From: Shimia sp. R10_1
GTDB lineage: Bacteria; Pseudomonadota; Alphaproteobacteria; Rhodobacterales; Rhodobacteraceae
Assembly (NCBI RefSeq): GCF_017744095.1
Contig: NZ_JAGHQX010000017.1
Location: 1 to 42,824 of the forward strand
Reading direction: 5' to 3'
Length of the DNA stretch: 42,824 bases
The position numbers were made by a program, and so were the translations under genes. This document shows positions 1 through 8,045 of the stretch, one piece after another; positions within the stretch are counted from its first letter, which is position 1, and each line of letters opens with the position of its first letter. Under the pieces are notes generated by a model. It did not search any database and was not told the DNA's origin. It saw only the letters and a program-made list of their open reading frames with translations.

Positions 1-43
1 CATAGAATAGCGACGCCTGCGCTTCCTGCCTCGGTCCCAACAT
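1..43 (-). CDS. IS1182-like transposase, N-terminal fragment
   Basis: Only the first 14 codons are inside the window; the gene runs off the left edge. They read MLGPRQEAQASLFY, which I recognise as the opening typical of IS1182-family (IS5-related) DDE transposases. A good ribosome binding site, GGGAGG, lies just upstream of the ATG at 43. The DNA to the right (about 44-120) is probably the end of this IS; a run reading TGTTGAAAAACTC on the minus strand near 105-117 resembles an IS terminus. Without the rest of the gene it cannot be said whether it is intact. Confidence 0.6.
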   Translation of the reverse strand, partial: MLGPRQEAQASLFY

Positions 44-520
44 CGCTCTATCCTCCCACTCATTGGAAGAATTGAATCAGCAGTTCATGCACCGATCAAG
101 GATGAGTTTTTCAACAAAATACGCCCTACGGCAGATCGACCATTTCTGCTTTGGGTTAAAGCAGCCATTAACGCAGCGATCAGTTTAGAGGTCCTACAAC
201 TAGAAAAAACACGGGATCATGTTCGCATAGTCAGTTAGGTTACGAGTTCGACGGCATGTAAAAAAACCCATGAGCGGCGGCTTGGCTATAGAGAGGGCAC
301 GAACATAACAACTCCAATTCAGAGCGAAGAATTCCGAAAGACAGCTAAGATGTTTCAGCGCGGCGGGCCACTGGCTCCGATGTGCGGTGCCCGCACTCGA
401 AAAGGTGGCGTATGTGCCAATCCGCCGATTGTGGAGGGTAAGGGGCGATGCCTGAGCCACTGCGGCCCCAAGGCTGCCAATGCCTTCCCGGCGCGCCAGA
501 AGCGCCGATTTGAGGCTGGC
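44..520. other. Region without a recognisable gene between two IS elements
   Basis: About 480 bases lie between the transposase start and the IS21 left end. The first 75 or so are probably the non-coding end of the IS1182-like element. The rest has open frames on the minus strand (200-460 and 345-572), but their translations show no domain I recognise, and the second runs into the IS21 inverted repeat. It does not continue the aminotransferase gene found on the other side of the IS21 in any obvious way. I take it as remnant or rearranged accessory DNA. Confidence 0.5.
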
Positions 521-551
521 TGTTGATTGTCACTGAGAACTGACCCGGTAT
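521..551 (+). repeat. IS21 left inverted repeat
   Basis: The 31 bases starting TGTTGATTGTCACTGAGAAC match the reverse complement of 3124-3154 exactly. A second related copy of the inner motif (TTTTCACCGAGATTTGACCC) follows at 551-570. Confidence 0.9.
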
Positions 552-592
552 TTTCACCGAGATTTGACCCACCCTCAGTTATGCGCCATGGT

Positions 593-1384
593 CTATGGCG
601 CGGTCAATGTTTTGGTCTCCTTCCCTGTTTTCTTTGCAGCCTCAGCGCTGGCCTTGAAGCGGTAGCTGTCGTTTCCGGTTTCGAGGATGTGGCAGCGGTG
701 CGTGAGCCGATCGAGGAGTGCGGTGGTCATTTTTGCGTCGCCGAAGACCTGCGCCCATTCTGAGAAGCTGAGGTTTGTGGTGATGATGACGCTGGTGCGC
801 TCGTAGAGCTTGCTGAGCAGATGGAAGAGCAACGCCCCGCCAGATGAACTGAACGGCAGGTAGCCGAGTTCGTCCAGGATGACCAAGTCGACCTTCGTCA
901 GCATCTCAGCCAGTTTCCCTGCCTTGCCAAGCGCCTTCTCCTGCTCCAGCGCGTTGACCAATTCCACGGTCGAGAAGAAACGCACCTTACGCCGGTGATG
1001 CTCGATGGCCTGCACCCCAATTGCTGTCGCTGTATGACTTTTGCCCGTTCCAGGTCCACCTATCAGCACGACATTCTCAGCCGCTTCGATAAACTCGCAG
1101 CGGTGCAACTGCCGCACTGTCGCTTCGTTGATCTCACTCGATGCAAAGTCGAAGCCCGTCAGATCCTTGTATGCTGGGAAGCGGGCGACCTTTGTGTGAT
1201 AGGCGATTGAGCGCACCTCCCGTTCCGCGATCTCGGCCTTGAGCAGCTGTGACAGCATTGGTGTAGCCGCCTCGAATGCTGGCGCCCCTTGGGCAACCAG
1301 GTCTTCGACTGCGTTTGCCATGCCATAGAGCTTGAGACTGCGCAGCCTTATGACGACGGAGGCTCCTGCTGGATCATGACGCAT
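593..1384 (-). CDS. istB: IS21 helper ATPase IstB
   Basis: AAA+ ATPase of 263 aa that helps the IstA transposase choose and bind target DNA. Visible motifs are a Walker A ([11 protein letters not shown], about residues 108-118), a Walker B ([14 protein letters not shown]) and a sensor region ([19 protein letters not shown]), all in the DnaC/IstB arrangement. The start at 1384 overlaps the end of istA by 11 bases, as in many IS21 elements, which suggests translational coupling. Length and motifs look intact. Its partner istA is broken, so this protein has no function here unless another IS21 copy supplies transposase. Confidence 0.92.
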   Translation of the reverse strand: MRHDPAGASVVIRLRSLKLYGMANAVEDLVAQGAPAFEAATPMLSQLLKAEIAEREVRSIAYHTKVARFPAYKDLTGFDFASSEINEATVRQLHRCEFIEAAENVVLIGGPGTGKSHTATAIGVQAIEHHRRKVRFFSTVELVNALEQEKALGKAGKLAEMLTKVDLVILDELGYLPFSSSGGALLFHLLSKLYERTSVIITTNLSFSEWAQVFGDAKMTTALLDRLTHRCHILETGNDSYRFKASAEAAKKTGKETKTLTAP

Positions 1385-1740
1385 GGCGCTTCTCCCCAGC
1401 TTGTCTCAACCCATCATAGCGATCCACATTGGCCTCTGGCGTCGTTTGCAATGCCAGTGCGTCCGGAGGGTCGACCTCGGGATGGTCTATTGGTTTGCGA
1501 TCAATCAATCGGTGCAGCAGGTTTAGGATATGCGTCTTGGTGGGCACGCCCGCTTCTAAAGCCAGGTCTACCGCGCACAGGACGTCTGCCTCGTTGTGCT
1601 GAAGAACCAATGACAGGATGTCGACCATTTCTCGGTCACCACCGTCCTTGCAAAGCATGTGATCCTGCAACTGACGGAAGGCATCCGGCATCTCGGTAAA
1701 TGGCGCACCATTGCGTAGGGCGCCTGGTTTGCATTGGAGC

Positions 1741-1778
1741 GAGCCCTTGTCCGCCATTGGTCCGAGGACAATGGCGAG
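1741..1778 (+). repeat. 38-bp palindromic element, copy B, inside istA
   Basis: The sequence runs GAGCCC, TTGTCCGCCATTGGTCCGAG, GACAATGGCGAG. It matches the reverse complement of 2221-2258 at 37 of 38 positions. CGCCATTG (1752-1759) pairs with CAATGGCG (1769-1776), and an alternative TTGTCC/GGACAA pairing is also possible. It interrupts istA between the residues YLA and LQCKPG without changing the frame. Confidence 0.8.
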
Positions 1779-2220
1779 CGCGAGATAGTGACGCCAGTCA
1801 TAAATGACCTTGCCGGGTTTGCGGTGAGACCGGTCAATGATCCTCGCATGTTCGCAGACTGTTTGCCCTTCAGCGACCACGACCAGCCGATCAGGGTAGA
1901 CATGCAGGCTGATCCGGCGGTTCGCAAAGCTGGCAGGCACACTGTAGCGATTTCGCTCGAAGGTGATCAGGCATGTTGGCGATACGCGTTTGCTGTGTTC
2001 GATAAAGCCGTCAAACGCTGGCGGCAGCGCCATCAGCAAGGGGCTCTCGGCCTCCCATACATCGGCTATGGAACCAGGTAAGGCCTTGTGCGGTGTCTCC
2101 GCCCACAGGGCAATGCAGCGATCTTCCAGCCAGTTGTTCAGCTCTGCCAGATCGGCAAAAACCGGCATGACCTGCCACATGCGATTGCGCGCGTCTTGCA
2201 CGTTCTTCTCAACCTGACCA

Positions 2221-2258
2221 CTCGCCATTGTCCTCGGACCAATGGCGGACAAAGGCTC
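2221..2258 (-). repeat. 38-bp palindromic element, copy A, inside istA
   Basis: This is the same element as 1741-1778, in the opposite orientation, differing at one base (T for C at position 6). The 8-bp stem lies at 2223-2230 and 2240-2247. It interrupts istA between GWE and the conserved [11 protein letters not shown] stretch and shifts the frame. Confidence 0.8.
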
Positions 2259-2463
2259 GTTCCCAGCCTGCAGCTGGATTGCAAAACTCAGGCTCAAAGA
2301 CATAGTGGCTGGCCATCGCCTTGAAACGTGCGTTGATATCTCGCTGCTTGCCTTTGCCGACGCGGTCCACAGCTGTCTTCATATTATCGTAGATCCCGCG
2401 ACCGGGTACGCCGCCGAACACGCGGAATGCATGCCAATGGGCAGCGAACAACATCTCATGGGG

Positions 2464-2531
2464 CTCCGCCCGTTCTTACCTCAAACAGTCCCCCGGACTG
2501 TTCGCCACCTTCGGTGGACCTGTGCGAACTG
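2464..2531. repeat. Triple-hairpin insertion of about 65 bp inside istA
   Basis: Three short perfect hairpins lie in a row: GGGCTCCGCCC (2461-2471, partly at the boundary), AACAGTCC-CCC-GGACTGTT (2484-2502) and CCACC-TTC-GGTGG (2505-2517). Removing about 65 bp rejoins the expected IstA reading (YPLQ followed by HEMLF). The exact edges are uncertain by a few bases. The inserted stretch adds a tail ending in RRWRTVRGTV to the N-terminal istA fragment. Confidence 0.6.
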
Positions 2532-3123
2532 CAGCGGATAAGCACGCACCAAGAACGCCCGACTGTGTGACAGCTTGATGTGCGCGACCTGAAGCTTGAC
2601 CCGCTCACCGCAAACATTGGCCCAGTCTTCGCTCCAGTCGAACTGGAACGCCTCGCCAGGCTGGAAGATTAGAGGCACGAAAGTGCCGCGCCCCGTTGTC
2701 TGCTCGGCACGATGCCGATCCTCACGCCAAGCCCGAGCAAAAGCGGCAACGCGTTCATAGGAGCCGTCATATCCCAGCTTCACAAGATCAGCGTGCATTT
2801 GCTTGACCGTACGCCGATCTTTGCGCGACTTGCGCGTCTGGATCAAAAGCCACGCAGACAAACGATCCGCATATGGGTCCAGCTTACTTGGACGCTTAGG
2901 GGTCTTGAACTTCGGTTCCACCGCGTCTTCGCGCAGATACTTCTTTATGGTGTTCCGAGACAGACCCGTCCGCCGGGCGATCTCGCGAATTGGCATCTTA
3001 TCACGCAATGCCCAACGTCTGATGACACTTAAAAATCCCATGTCGATCACTCCAAATCTCCCCAACCAAAACCGTCGGGGCAGTGTGTTCACATGGGTCA
3101 ATTCTCAGTGACAATTTATGGGC

Positions 3124-3154
3124 ATACCGGGTCAGTTCTCAGTGACAATCAACA
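3124..3154 (-). repeat. IS21 right inverted repeat
   Basis: Exact reverse complement of the left end at 521-551. A second inner copy of the 19-bp motif with one mismatch lies at 3095-3113. The terminal TGTTGA provides the last Cys codon and the stop codon of the neighbouring aminotransferase. Confidence 0.9.
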
Positions 3155-4414
3155 CTTGGTGGCTGCATCTACCGCCCTTTGCGTCAATGAAAGGTCATCG
3201 CATGTAAGGGCCAGGGATGGATACATCTTGCCCAGACTTTTAAAAACGCCGTTGGCTCTCAATGCCGCATTCCAGCGTGCGCAATGCGTCTGATTTGTAT
3301 GCACGGCGGAGCGGTAATCGGTGCAAGAAGTTTCTGTAAAATAGATGTCAAACAAGGTTTCGTCGCCACAAATCTGATGAGCAACACCCGCTTTTGCCAG
3401 CGCCTCAGATTGCATGCGCTGCAACTCTGATCCGAGCTCGCGAAGCCGCTCATATGTCCCCGCGCGCTTCAGCACCTCCATGGTCTTAAGACCTGCCGTT
3501 GCAGCCATTGGATTGCCAGAGAGCGTCCCCAATTGCATCAGCCATCCCTCATCACCAACCTGACGCTTGTCAAAGTGCCGCATAATGTCATGGCTGGCCG
3601 CAAGGGCTGCGAGCGGAAATCCCCCTCCAATAATCTTACCCAGAGTACAAATATCTGGGACAACACCATAGCGCTCTTGCGCGCCCCCGTAGGCGAGACG
3701 AAAACCCGTCACGATCTCATCAAAAATAAGCAACAAATTGAAGCGATCGCATAGATCACGCAGACCTTGCAGGAAACCTGGCGCAGCCGGTATGATGCGT
3801 TGCAGTGGCTCGACAATAATCGCAGCGACATCCTTGTGCTCCAACAACAGCGCTTCCACCGCCGCCAAATCGTTGAAAGGAGCTATCAACATCTGGTCGG
3901 CGACGCTCTGCGGAATGCCTGCGCTATCTGGAACGGCCTGCGGGAAGTTCACATGTTTTCCCGGCGCGAGACTCATCTGGGCCTCAGCGCTCATACCGTG
4001 ATAGCCTCCCTCAAATTTCAGAATTTTGTCGCGCCCGGTGTAGGCCCGCGCCAGACGCATCGCGTACATGTCCGCTTCGCCGCCTGAAGTCACAAAACGC
4101 ACCTGTTCTGCACAAGCCACCGCATCAACAATGGCTTCAGCCAACTCAATGCCTTTCGCATTGTTGGCAAAAAAGGTCATGCCTTTCGGCAATTGCTCCA
4201 ACACGGCTTCCATCACCTCTGGATGTCCATGCCCAAGCAGCATCGGCCCAGACCCAATCAAATAGTCAACATATTCATTGCCATCTTCATCCCACACACG
4301 GCTCCCTTCTCCGCGTGCAATTATGATGCCCGGATCAAAATTTCCAAAGCCTCCTGCTGGCAGAACCTCTCTAGCGCGCGCGATCCAATCGTCTTGAGTG
4401 CGGATTTTCTGCAT
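3149..4414 (-). CDS. Class-III PLP aminotransferase, 3' end replaced by IS21
   Basis: Fold-type I, class-III aminotransferase of 421 aa, related to glutamate-1-semialdehyde aminomutase. The PLP lysine is K260 (TLGKIIGGGFP), with FDEIVTGFR at 231-239 and the SGGEADMYAMRLAR phosphate-binding region near 110-123. It starts three bases after the enolase-family stop, so it is the last gene of a three-gene operon. The natural C-terminus is lost: the IS21 end begins right after ...VDAATK, adding Cys and a TGA. The loss is probably only a few to about 20 residues of the terminal helix, so activity may survive. The reaction in this pathway (transamination or aminomutation of a dealkylated amino acid) is inferred, not shown. 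Confidence 0.85.
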   Translation of the reverse strand: MQKIRTQDDWIARAREVLPAGGFGNFDPGIIIARGEGSRVWDEDGNEYVDYLIGSGPMLLGHGHPEVMEAVLEQLPKGMTFFANNAKGIELAEAIVDAVACAEQVRFVTSGGEADMYAMRLARAYTGRDKILKFEGGYHGMSAEAQMSLAPGKHVNFPQAVPDSAGIPQSVADQMLIAPFNDLAAVEALLLEHKDVAAIIVEPLQRIIPAAPGFLQGLRDLCDRFNLLLIFDEIVTGFRLAYGGAQERYGVVPDICTLGKIIGGGFPLAALAASHDIMRHFDKRQVGDEGWLMQLGTLSGNPMAATAGLKTMEVLKRAGTYERLRELGSELQRMQSEALAKAGVAHQICGDETLFDIYFTETSCTDYRSAVHTNQTHCARWNAALRANGVFKSLGKMYPSLALTCDDLSLTQRAVDAATKC

Positions 4415-4417
4415 GGT

Positions 4418-5521
4418 TCAGCTCACTTCCAATATGGGAGTTCCAAGGATGTCACGATCCGGCGGCACACCAAGGCCAGCCCCCTCCGGTGGCGCAATGC
4501 GCCCATTTGCGCGCTGCGGCGCACAGGGGCAAAGGCGCGGCGCGACATAGCTTGAAAGATCACAGGTGTTCAGAAGTGATCCACGCGGGGTGGACGCCGC
4601 AAAATGCAGCGCAGCAGCCGTCACGATATCAGAGCCCCACGTACATTCAGCGCAAATTTCTGCCCCCAAATTCACCGTGACATCACGCGCGCGCCGCATC
4701 GCTGAAAGCCCGCCAAACTTTGAGAGTTTCAACGCCACTGCATCTAAAACGCCCAGTTCGTGCGCGCGCCAGAGACTGGCAATATCGTGAGCGGCTTCGT
4801 CGATTTTCATGGGTAACCCTGTCGCCTGGCGCACAGCGGCACAATCCTCAAGCGTCTTGCAGGGCTGTTCGAGCATAATGTCCAAGTGCGATACCGCGCG
4901 CCCGACACGCGTGGCGTGCAACTTGCTGGCGCCGCAATTCCAATCACCATACACAAGCGGCCCGCCGCCAACGGCTTCGCGCACTTTTGTCAATCGCTCA
5001 ACATCGGCTTCCCAATTCTGATCCACACCAAGCTTAACCTGAAACTGCCGAATGCCTGTGGCGTAAGCGTCCTTGGCAATCCGCACCATCTCTTCCGGCG
5101 CCACACATGTGATCGAATGATAAAGCGGCATCTCTTGTCGCACACGCCCTCCCAGCAATGTGCAAAGCGGCAGGTCAGCGGCCTTCCCATAGAGATCCCA
5201 AAGCGCAATATCGATGGCTGATTTGGCATAGCGGTGCCCGATCAAATGCGCGTCTAAGTCTCGCATCACCGCATCCACACCCAAAGGTGAGACTCCCATA
5301 AGCTTCGGCGCCAACTCCTGCACAGCACTTGGCACACCACCTGCATAAGCTGGCAGATAATGCGGGATTGGACAAACCTCACCCCAGCCGTGCAAACCTG
5401 TGTCTGTTTCCAACCGGACAACGTGCGAAATCACCGTGTCGCAGGTTTTTCCCTCCGCCATGTGGTAGGTTTCATGGCTGGTCAACGCAACAGCCCAAAG
5501 TGACAGGCCTGTGATCTTCAT
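4418..5521 (-). CDS. Enolase-superfamily racemase/dehydratase (proline-betaine or hydroxyproline type)
   Basis: Member of 367 aa of the mandelate racemase/muconate lactonizing branch. It has paired catalytic lysines K163 (QVKLG) and K265 (ALKLSKFGG), and metal ligands expected at D193 (YGDWN), E219 (MLEQP) and D241/E242 (KIDEAAHD). The GHRYAKSAIDIALWDLYGKA stretch at about 95-114 and the C-terminal PEGAGLGVPPD are typical of proline-betaine and 4-hydroxyproline-betaine epimerases (HpbD) and of cis-3-hydroxyproline dehydratases. The two-lysine set allows alpha-proton exchange or syn elimination next to a carboxylate. Its ATG overlaps the flavoprotein stop (ATGA), so the two are coupled. Exact substrate cannot be read from sequence. 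Confidence 0.8.
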   Translation of the reverse strand: MKITGLSLWAVALTSHETYHMAEGKTCDTVISHVVRLETDTGLHGWGEVCPIPHYLPAYAGGVPSAVQELAPKLMGVSPLGVDAVMRDLDAHLIGHRYAKSAIDIALWDLYGKAADLPLCTLLGGRVRQEMPLYHSITCVAPEEMVRIAKDAYATGIRQFQVKLGVDQNWEADVERLTKVREAVGGGPLVYGDWNCGASKLHATRVGRAVSHLDIMLEQPCKTLEDCAAVRQATGLPMKIDEAAHDIASLWRAHELGVLDAVALKLSKFGGLSAMRRARDVTVNLGAEICAECTWGSDIVTAAALHFAASTPRGSLLNTCDLSSYVAPRLCPCAPQRANGRIAPPEGAGLGVPPDRDILGTPILEVS

Positions 5522-7965
5522 GCAGACACCAACACATCCTGTCGCGGCTTCAGACTTTCAGGATCATAAGCCGGTTGCCCCAGAACTTTAGCGGCGCGCG
5601 ACACGCCATGGATCAGCACCGTCAACTCTGTGCCGGGTTGTGCAGCCTCAGGCTTCAGATAAGCAAAAGACAGAACTTTTCCGACGGTTGGCCCATAAGC
5701 AACAGAAGCAGTGGCACCGACGACCTCTCCTCCAAGATAGACCGCTTCGCCACCATGGCCATCTGACTTGCCATCCGGTTCTATTTCCAGATAGGTGCAC
5801 GCCCAGGGCAAATCGCTGTTGAGCGACTGCTCCTTACCCAAATACTCTTTATCTTGGCGCGCAAAGCGCAACACATCCGCCTCTGCCAAGGTGACCTCAT
5901 TTGTCAGTTCACTTGCGCCTTTGAAACCCTTTTCCATGCGCATGGCGTTCATCGCGAAGCTGCCATAATTGGTGATACCATGTGCGACACCAGCTCCCCA
6001 AAGCGCGTTGTAAACCTCCAAGCACGCCGCATTTGGCATGTGCAATTCCCAGCCCAGCTCGCCTGCATAAGACATGCGCAGCGCCCAGACTGTATGCCCC
6101 GCAATTTCGATTTTCTGTGCAGAGAGCCAACGAAAACCCGCATTAGAAAGATCTGTTCGAGTGCAGCCCATCAGGACCTCACGCGACCGAGGACCGTTCA
6201 GCGCCAATGCTGACCAGCTTTCAGACAAAGCCGTCACTGTGACGTCGGCGTCGCCCCCGTTCAGGGACAAATGATCTAGCAAACGCTGTTCAAAGAAAGC
6301 CGCGCAAACAAGATAGAATTGATCCGGCCCCATCCTGACGATTGTGGTTTCCAGCTCGACACGTCCAAGGCGATTGAGCATATGTGTTAGGGTGATTGCG
6401 CCCACTTTCTGCGGCATCCGGTTGGCAGTCAGCCGGTCTAACAACTCATAGGCATCAGGCCCCTGTACCAGCACTTTGGTGAAAGCTGTGACATCCATGA
6501 TGCCAACGGCTTCACGCACCGCTTGGACCTCTGCGGCGACAAGATCATCCACCACTGTACGATTGAAGGAATAATGGTCTTTTTGCGCGACGCCACCTTG
6601 TGCAAACCAACGGGGGCGCTCAAAACCATAGACCTCCTCATAAACCGCACCTTGCTCTTTCAGAGTTTCATAAAGCGGAGAGGGTTTGATCGGGCGCCCG
6701 GCCAACCGATTGAAATGGGGAAAGGGAATTTCGTGGCGCAGGCAGTAGTCCTCTTCAGCTTTGACGACTTGCCAATCCTTGGTGGCATAGCGGCCAAAGC
6801 GGCGCGGGTCATATTCGCGCATTGAAATATCTGCCGCGCCGTGCACCATCCAACGTGCCAATTCACGGGTCAGCCCCGGCCCCCAGCCAATACCAATCTG
6901 AGTCCCACAACAGCACCAGTAATTTTGCACACCGGGCGCCGGGCCAATCAACGGGTTGCCATCTGGTGGATGACTGATGGCGCCATGGACATCTCTTTGC
7001 AAACCCAGTTCGGCAAAAATCGGCATCCGGTTCAGGCTTTCCTCAAGCCACGGCATGACCCGATCATAATCTGCATCAAACAGCCAGTTTTCGTACTCCC
7101 AAGGGCAATGGTCATGCCACACTGAGTTCGGATTGGTCTTCTCATAAATCCCAATCAAACCGCGCTTTTGCTCCATGCGGATGTAGCCAGAGACTTTCTT
7201 GTCATCCCGGATCACTGGCAGCTCTCTGTCCAAATCCTGAAACTCCGGCACCGGTTCCGTCACAAAATAGTGGTGCGTCATCGAGGTCATCGGCAGTTGC
7301 AGCCCAGACCACTCGCCCATTTGTCGCGCATAGGTGCCACCGGCGTTCACCACATGCTCGCAGGTAATGGTGCCTTGGCTGGTCTCAACCACCCATTCAC
7401 CGTTGCGTCTCTGTGTGATGTTGGAGGCCTGACAACGGCGGAAAATGCGCACGCCTCTCTGCCGCGCACCAGCGGCCATCGCCATGGTGACATTGGTCGG
7501 ATCAACATGACCGTCATCTGGTGTATGCAACGCTCCCAAGACCCCATCCAAATTGTAGAAAGGGTGCAGTTCGGCAACGCGTCTTGGCGCCACGAGCTCT
7601 ATGTTGAAGCCAAGCGCCCGCCCCACAGATAACGTGTGCCGCAGCCAATCCATCTCGTCTTCTGTGTAAGCCAAACGAAACGACCCGCACCCGTGCCATG
7701 TCACCGGTTGTCCGGTTTCCGCTTCCAATGCGCCTGAATAGAGCCCGATATTGTAGTCCACACATTTGCCCAGTCCAAAACTGGACGTGGAATGTGTGAT
7801 CTGACCAGCCGCGTGCCAGGTTGAGCCAGAAGTCAACTCGGCCTTTTCCAAGAGAACGGTGTCTGCGCCCCAGCCCTCGTGTCCAAGGTGGTAGGCAAGC
7901 CCCACCCCCATGACACCGCCGCCCACGATGACCACACGTGCAGAAGTTGGAAAATCGGATGCCAC
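5518..7965 (-). CDS. Dimethylglycine/sarcosine dehydrogenase-like flavoprotein (DAO + GcvT)
   Basis: Two-part enzyme of 815 aa for oxidative N-demethylation. The N-terminal DAO domain has the FAD motif GGGVMG (15-20) and the covalent-flavin-type motif SGSTWHAAGQ with H51. A linker FAO_M region follows, then a C-terminal GcvT-like folate-binding domain from about residue 430, which would capture the methyl as methylene-tetrahydrofolate. I place the start at the GTG at 7965, which has AGAGGA six bases upstream and opens directly into the FAD motif; an ATG at 8028 would add 21 residues and overlap the operator. First gene of the operon with the enolase-family and aminotransferase genes. Likely role: removing an N-methyl group from the product of the Rieske enzyme encoded divergently. 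Confidence 0.88.
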   Translation of the reverse strand: MASDFPTSARVVIVGGGVMGVGLAYHLGHEGWGADTVLLEKAELTSGSTWHAAGQITHSTSSFGLGKCVDYNIGLYSGALEAETGQPVTWHGCGSFRLAYTEDEMDWLRHTLSVGRALGFNIELVAPRRVAELHPFYNLDGVLGALHTPDDGHVDPTNVTMAMAAGARQRGVRIFRRCQASNITQRRNGEWVVETSQGTITCEHVVNAGGTYARQMGEWSGLQLPMTSMTHHYFVTEPVPEFQDLDRELPVIRDDKKVSGYIRMEQKRGLIGIYEKTNPNSVWHDHCPWEYENWLFDADYDRVMPWLEESLNRMPIFAELGLQRDVHGAISHPPDGNPLIGPAPGVQNYWCCCGTQIGIGWGPGLTRELARWMVHGAADISMREYDPRRFGRYATKDWQVVKAEEDYCLRHEIPFPHFNRLAGRPIKPSPLYETLKEQGAVYEEVYGFERPRWFAQGGVAQKDHYSFNRTVVDDLVAAEVQAVREAVGIMDVTAFTKVLVQGPDAYELLDRLTANRMPQKVGAITLTHMLNRLGRVELETTIVRMGPDQFYLVCAAFFEQRLLDHLSLNGGDADVTVTALSESWSALALNGPRSREVLMGCTRTDLSNAGFRWLSAQKIEIAGHTVWALRMSYAGELGWELHMPNAACLEVYNALWGAGVAHGITNYGSFAMNAMRMEKGFKGASELTNEVTLAEADVLRFARQDKEYLGKEQSLNSDLPWACTYLEIEPDGKSDGHGGEAVYLGGEVVGATASVAYGPTVGKVLSFAYLKPEAAQPGTELTVLIHGVSRAAKVLGQPAYDPESLKPRQDVLVSA

Positions 7966-8012
7966 TGTATGTCCTCTCGAGTCGCTTTTCCTATCGACAG
8001 CGTAAGCAATCA

Positions 8013-8044
8013 TTTGTACCATCGTCAATTATGAATGGTACAAA
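8013..8044. promoter_or_regulatory. Perfect inverted repeat, likely RpiR operator
   Basis: TTTGTACCAT (8013-8022) and ATGGTACAAA (8035-8044) are exact reverse complements with a 12-base spacer. The site lies in the short divergent gap between the flavoprotein operon and the RpiR gene, one base before the chosen RpiR start, so one bound regulator could control both directions. It also argues against the ATG at 8031 as start, since that would put the operator inside the gene. Confidence 0.65.
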
Positions 8045-8045
8045 C

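Larger units (their letters stand above)
1374..3041 (-). pseudogene. istA: IS21 transposase IstA, disrupted by short palindromic insertions
   Basis: The coding sequence opens at 3041 (ATG with GGAG upstream) with an N-terminal HTH (IREIARRTGLSRNTIKKYLR) and the start of the integrase core (FQFDWSEDWANV). Near 2531 the IstA reading breaks into a foreign tail and stops at 2481. It resumes in another frame at about 2463 (HEMLFAAHWHAFRVFGGVPG), then shifts again near 2258-2221. The C-terminal part runs to 1374. Comparison with usual IstA sequence shows three inserted segments: about 65 bp at 2464-2531, 38 bp at 2221-2258 (frameshift), and about 39 bp around 1741-1778, which keeps the frame and adds roughly 13 residues. 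No full-length transposase can be made. Confidence 0.88.
521..3154 (-). mobile_element. IS21-family insertion sequence with defective istA
   Basis: The element is bounded by 31-bp identical inverted ends and carries istA then istB in the same direction (minus strand), the classic IS21 layout. Each end holds two related copies of a 19-20 bp motif, as is usual for IS21: left 528-546 and 551-570, right 3129-3147 and 3095-3113. It has landed in the last codons of the aminotransferase gene at 3149-4414. The flanks (gaggctggc on the left, cttggtgg on the right) do not form a target duplication, so a later deletion or recombination between IS copies is likely. istA is frameshifted, so the copy probably cannot move on its own. 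Confidence 0.9.

Noticed and set aside
200..460. Minus-strand frame of 86 codons between the two IS elements
   Set aside because: No ribosome binding site or family resemblance, and it lies in rearranged DNA; kept only as part of the unassigned region.
1374..3041. Sequencing or assembly error as cause of the istA breaks
   Set aside because: The breaks coincide with inserted structured segments, one of which is found twice in opposite orientations; simple base-call errors would not produce this.
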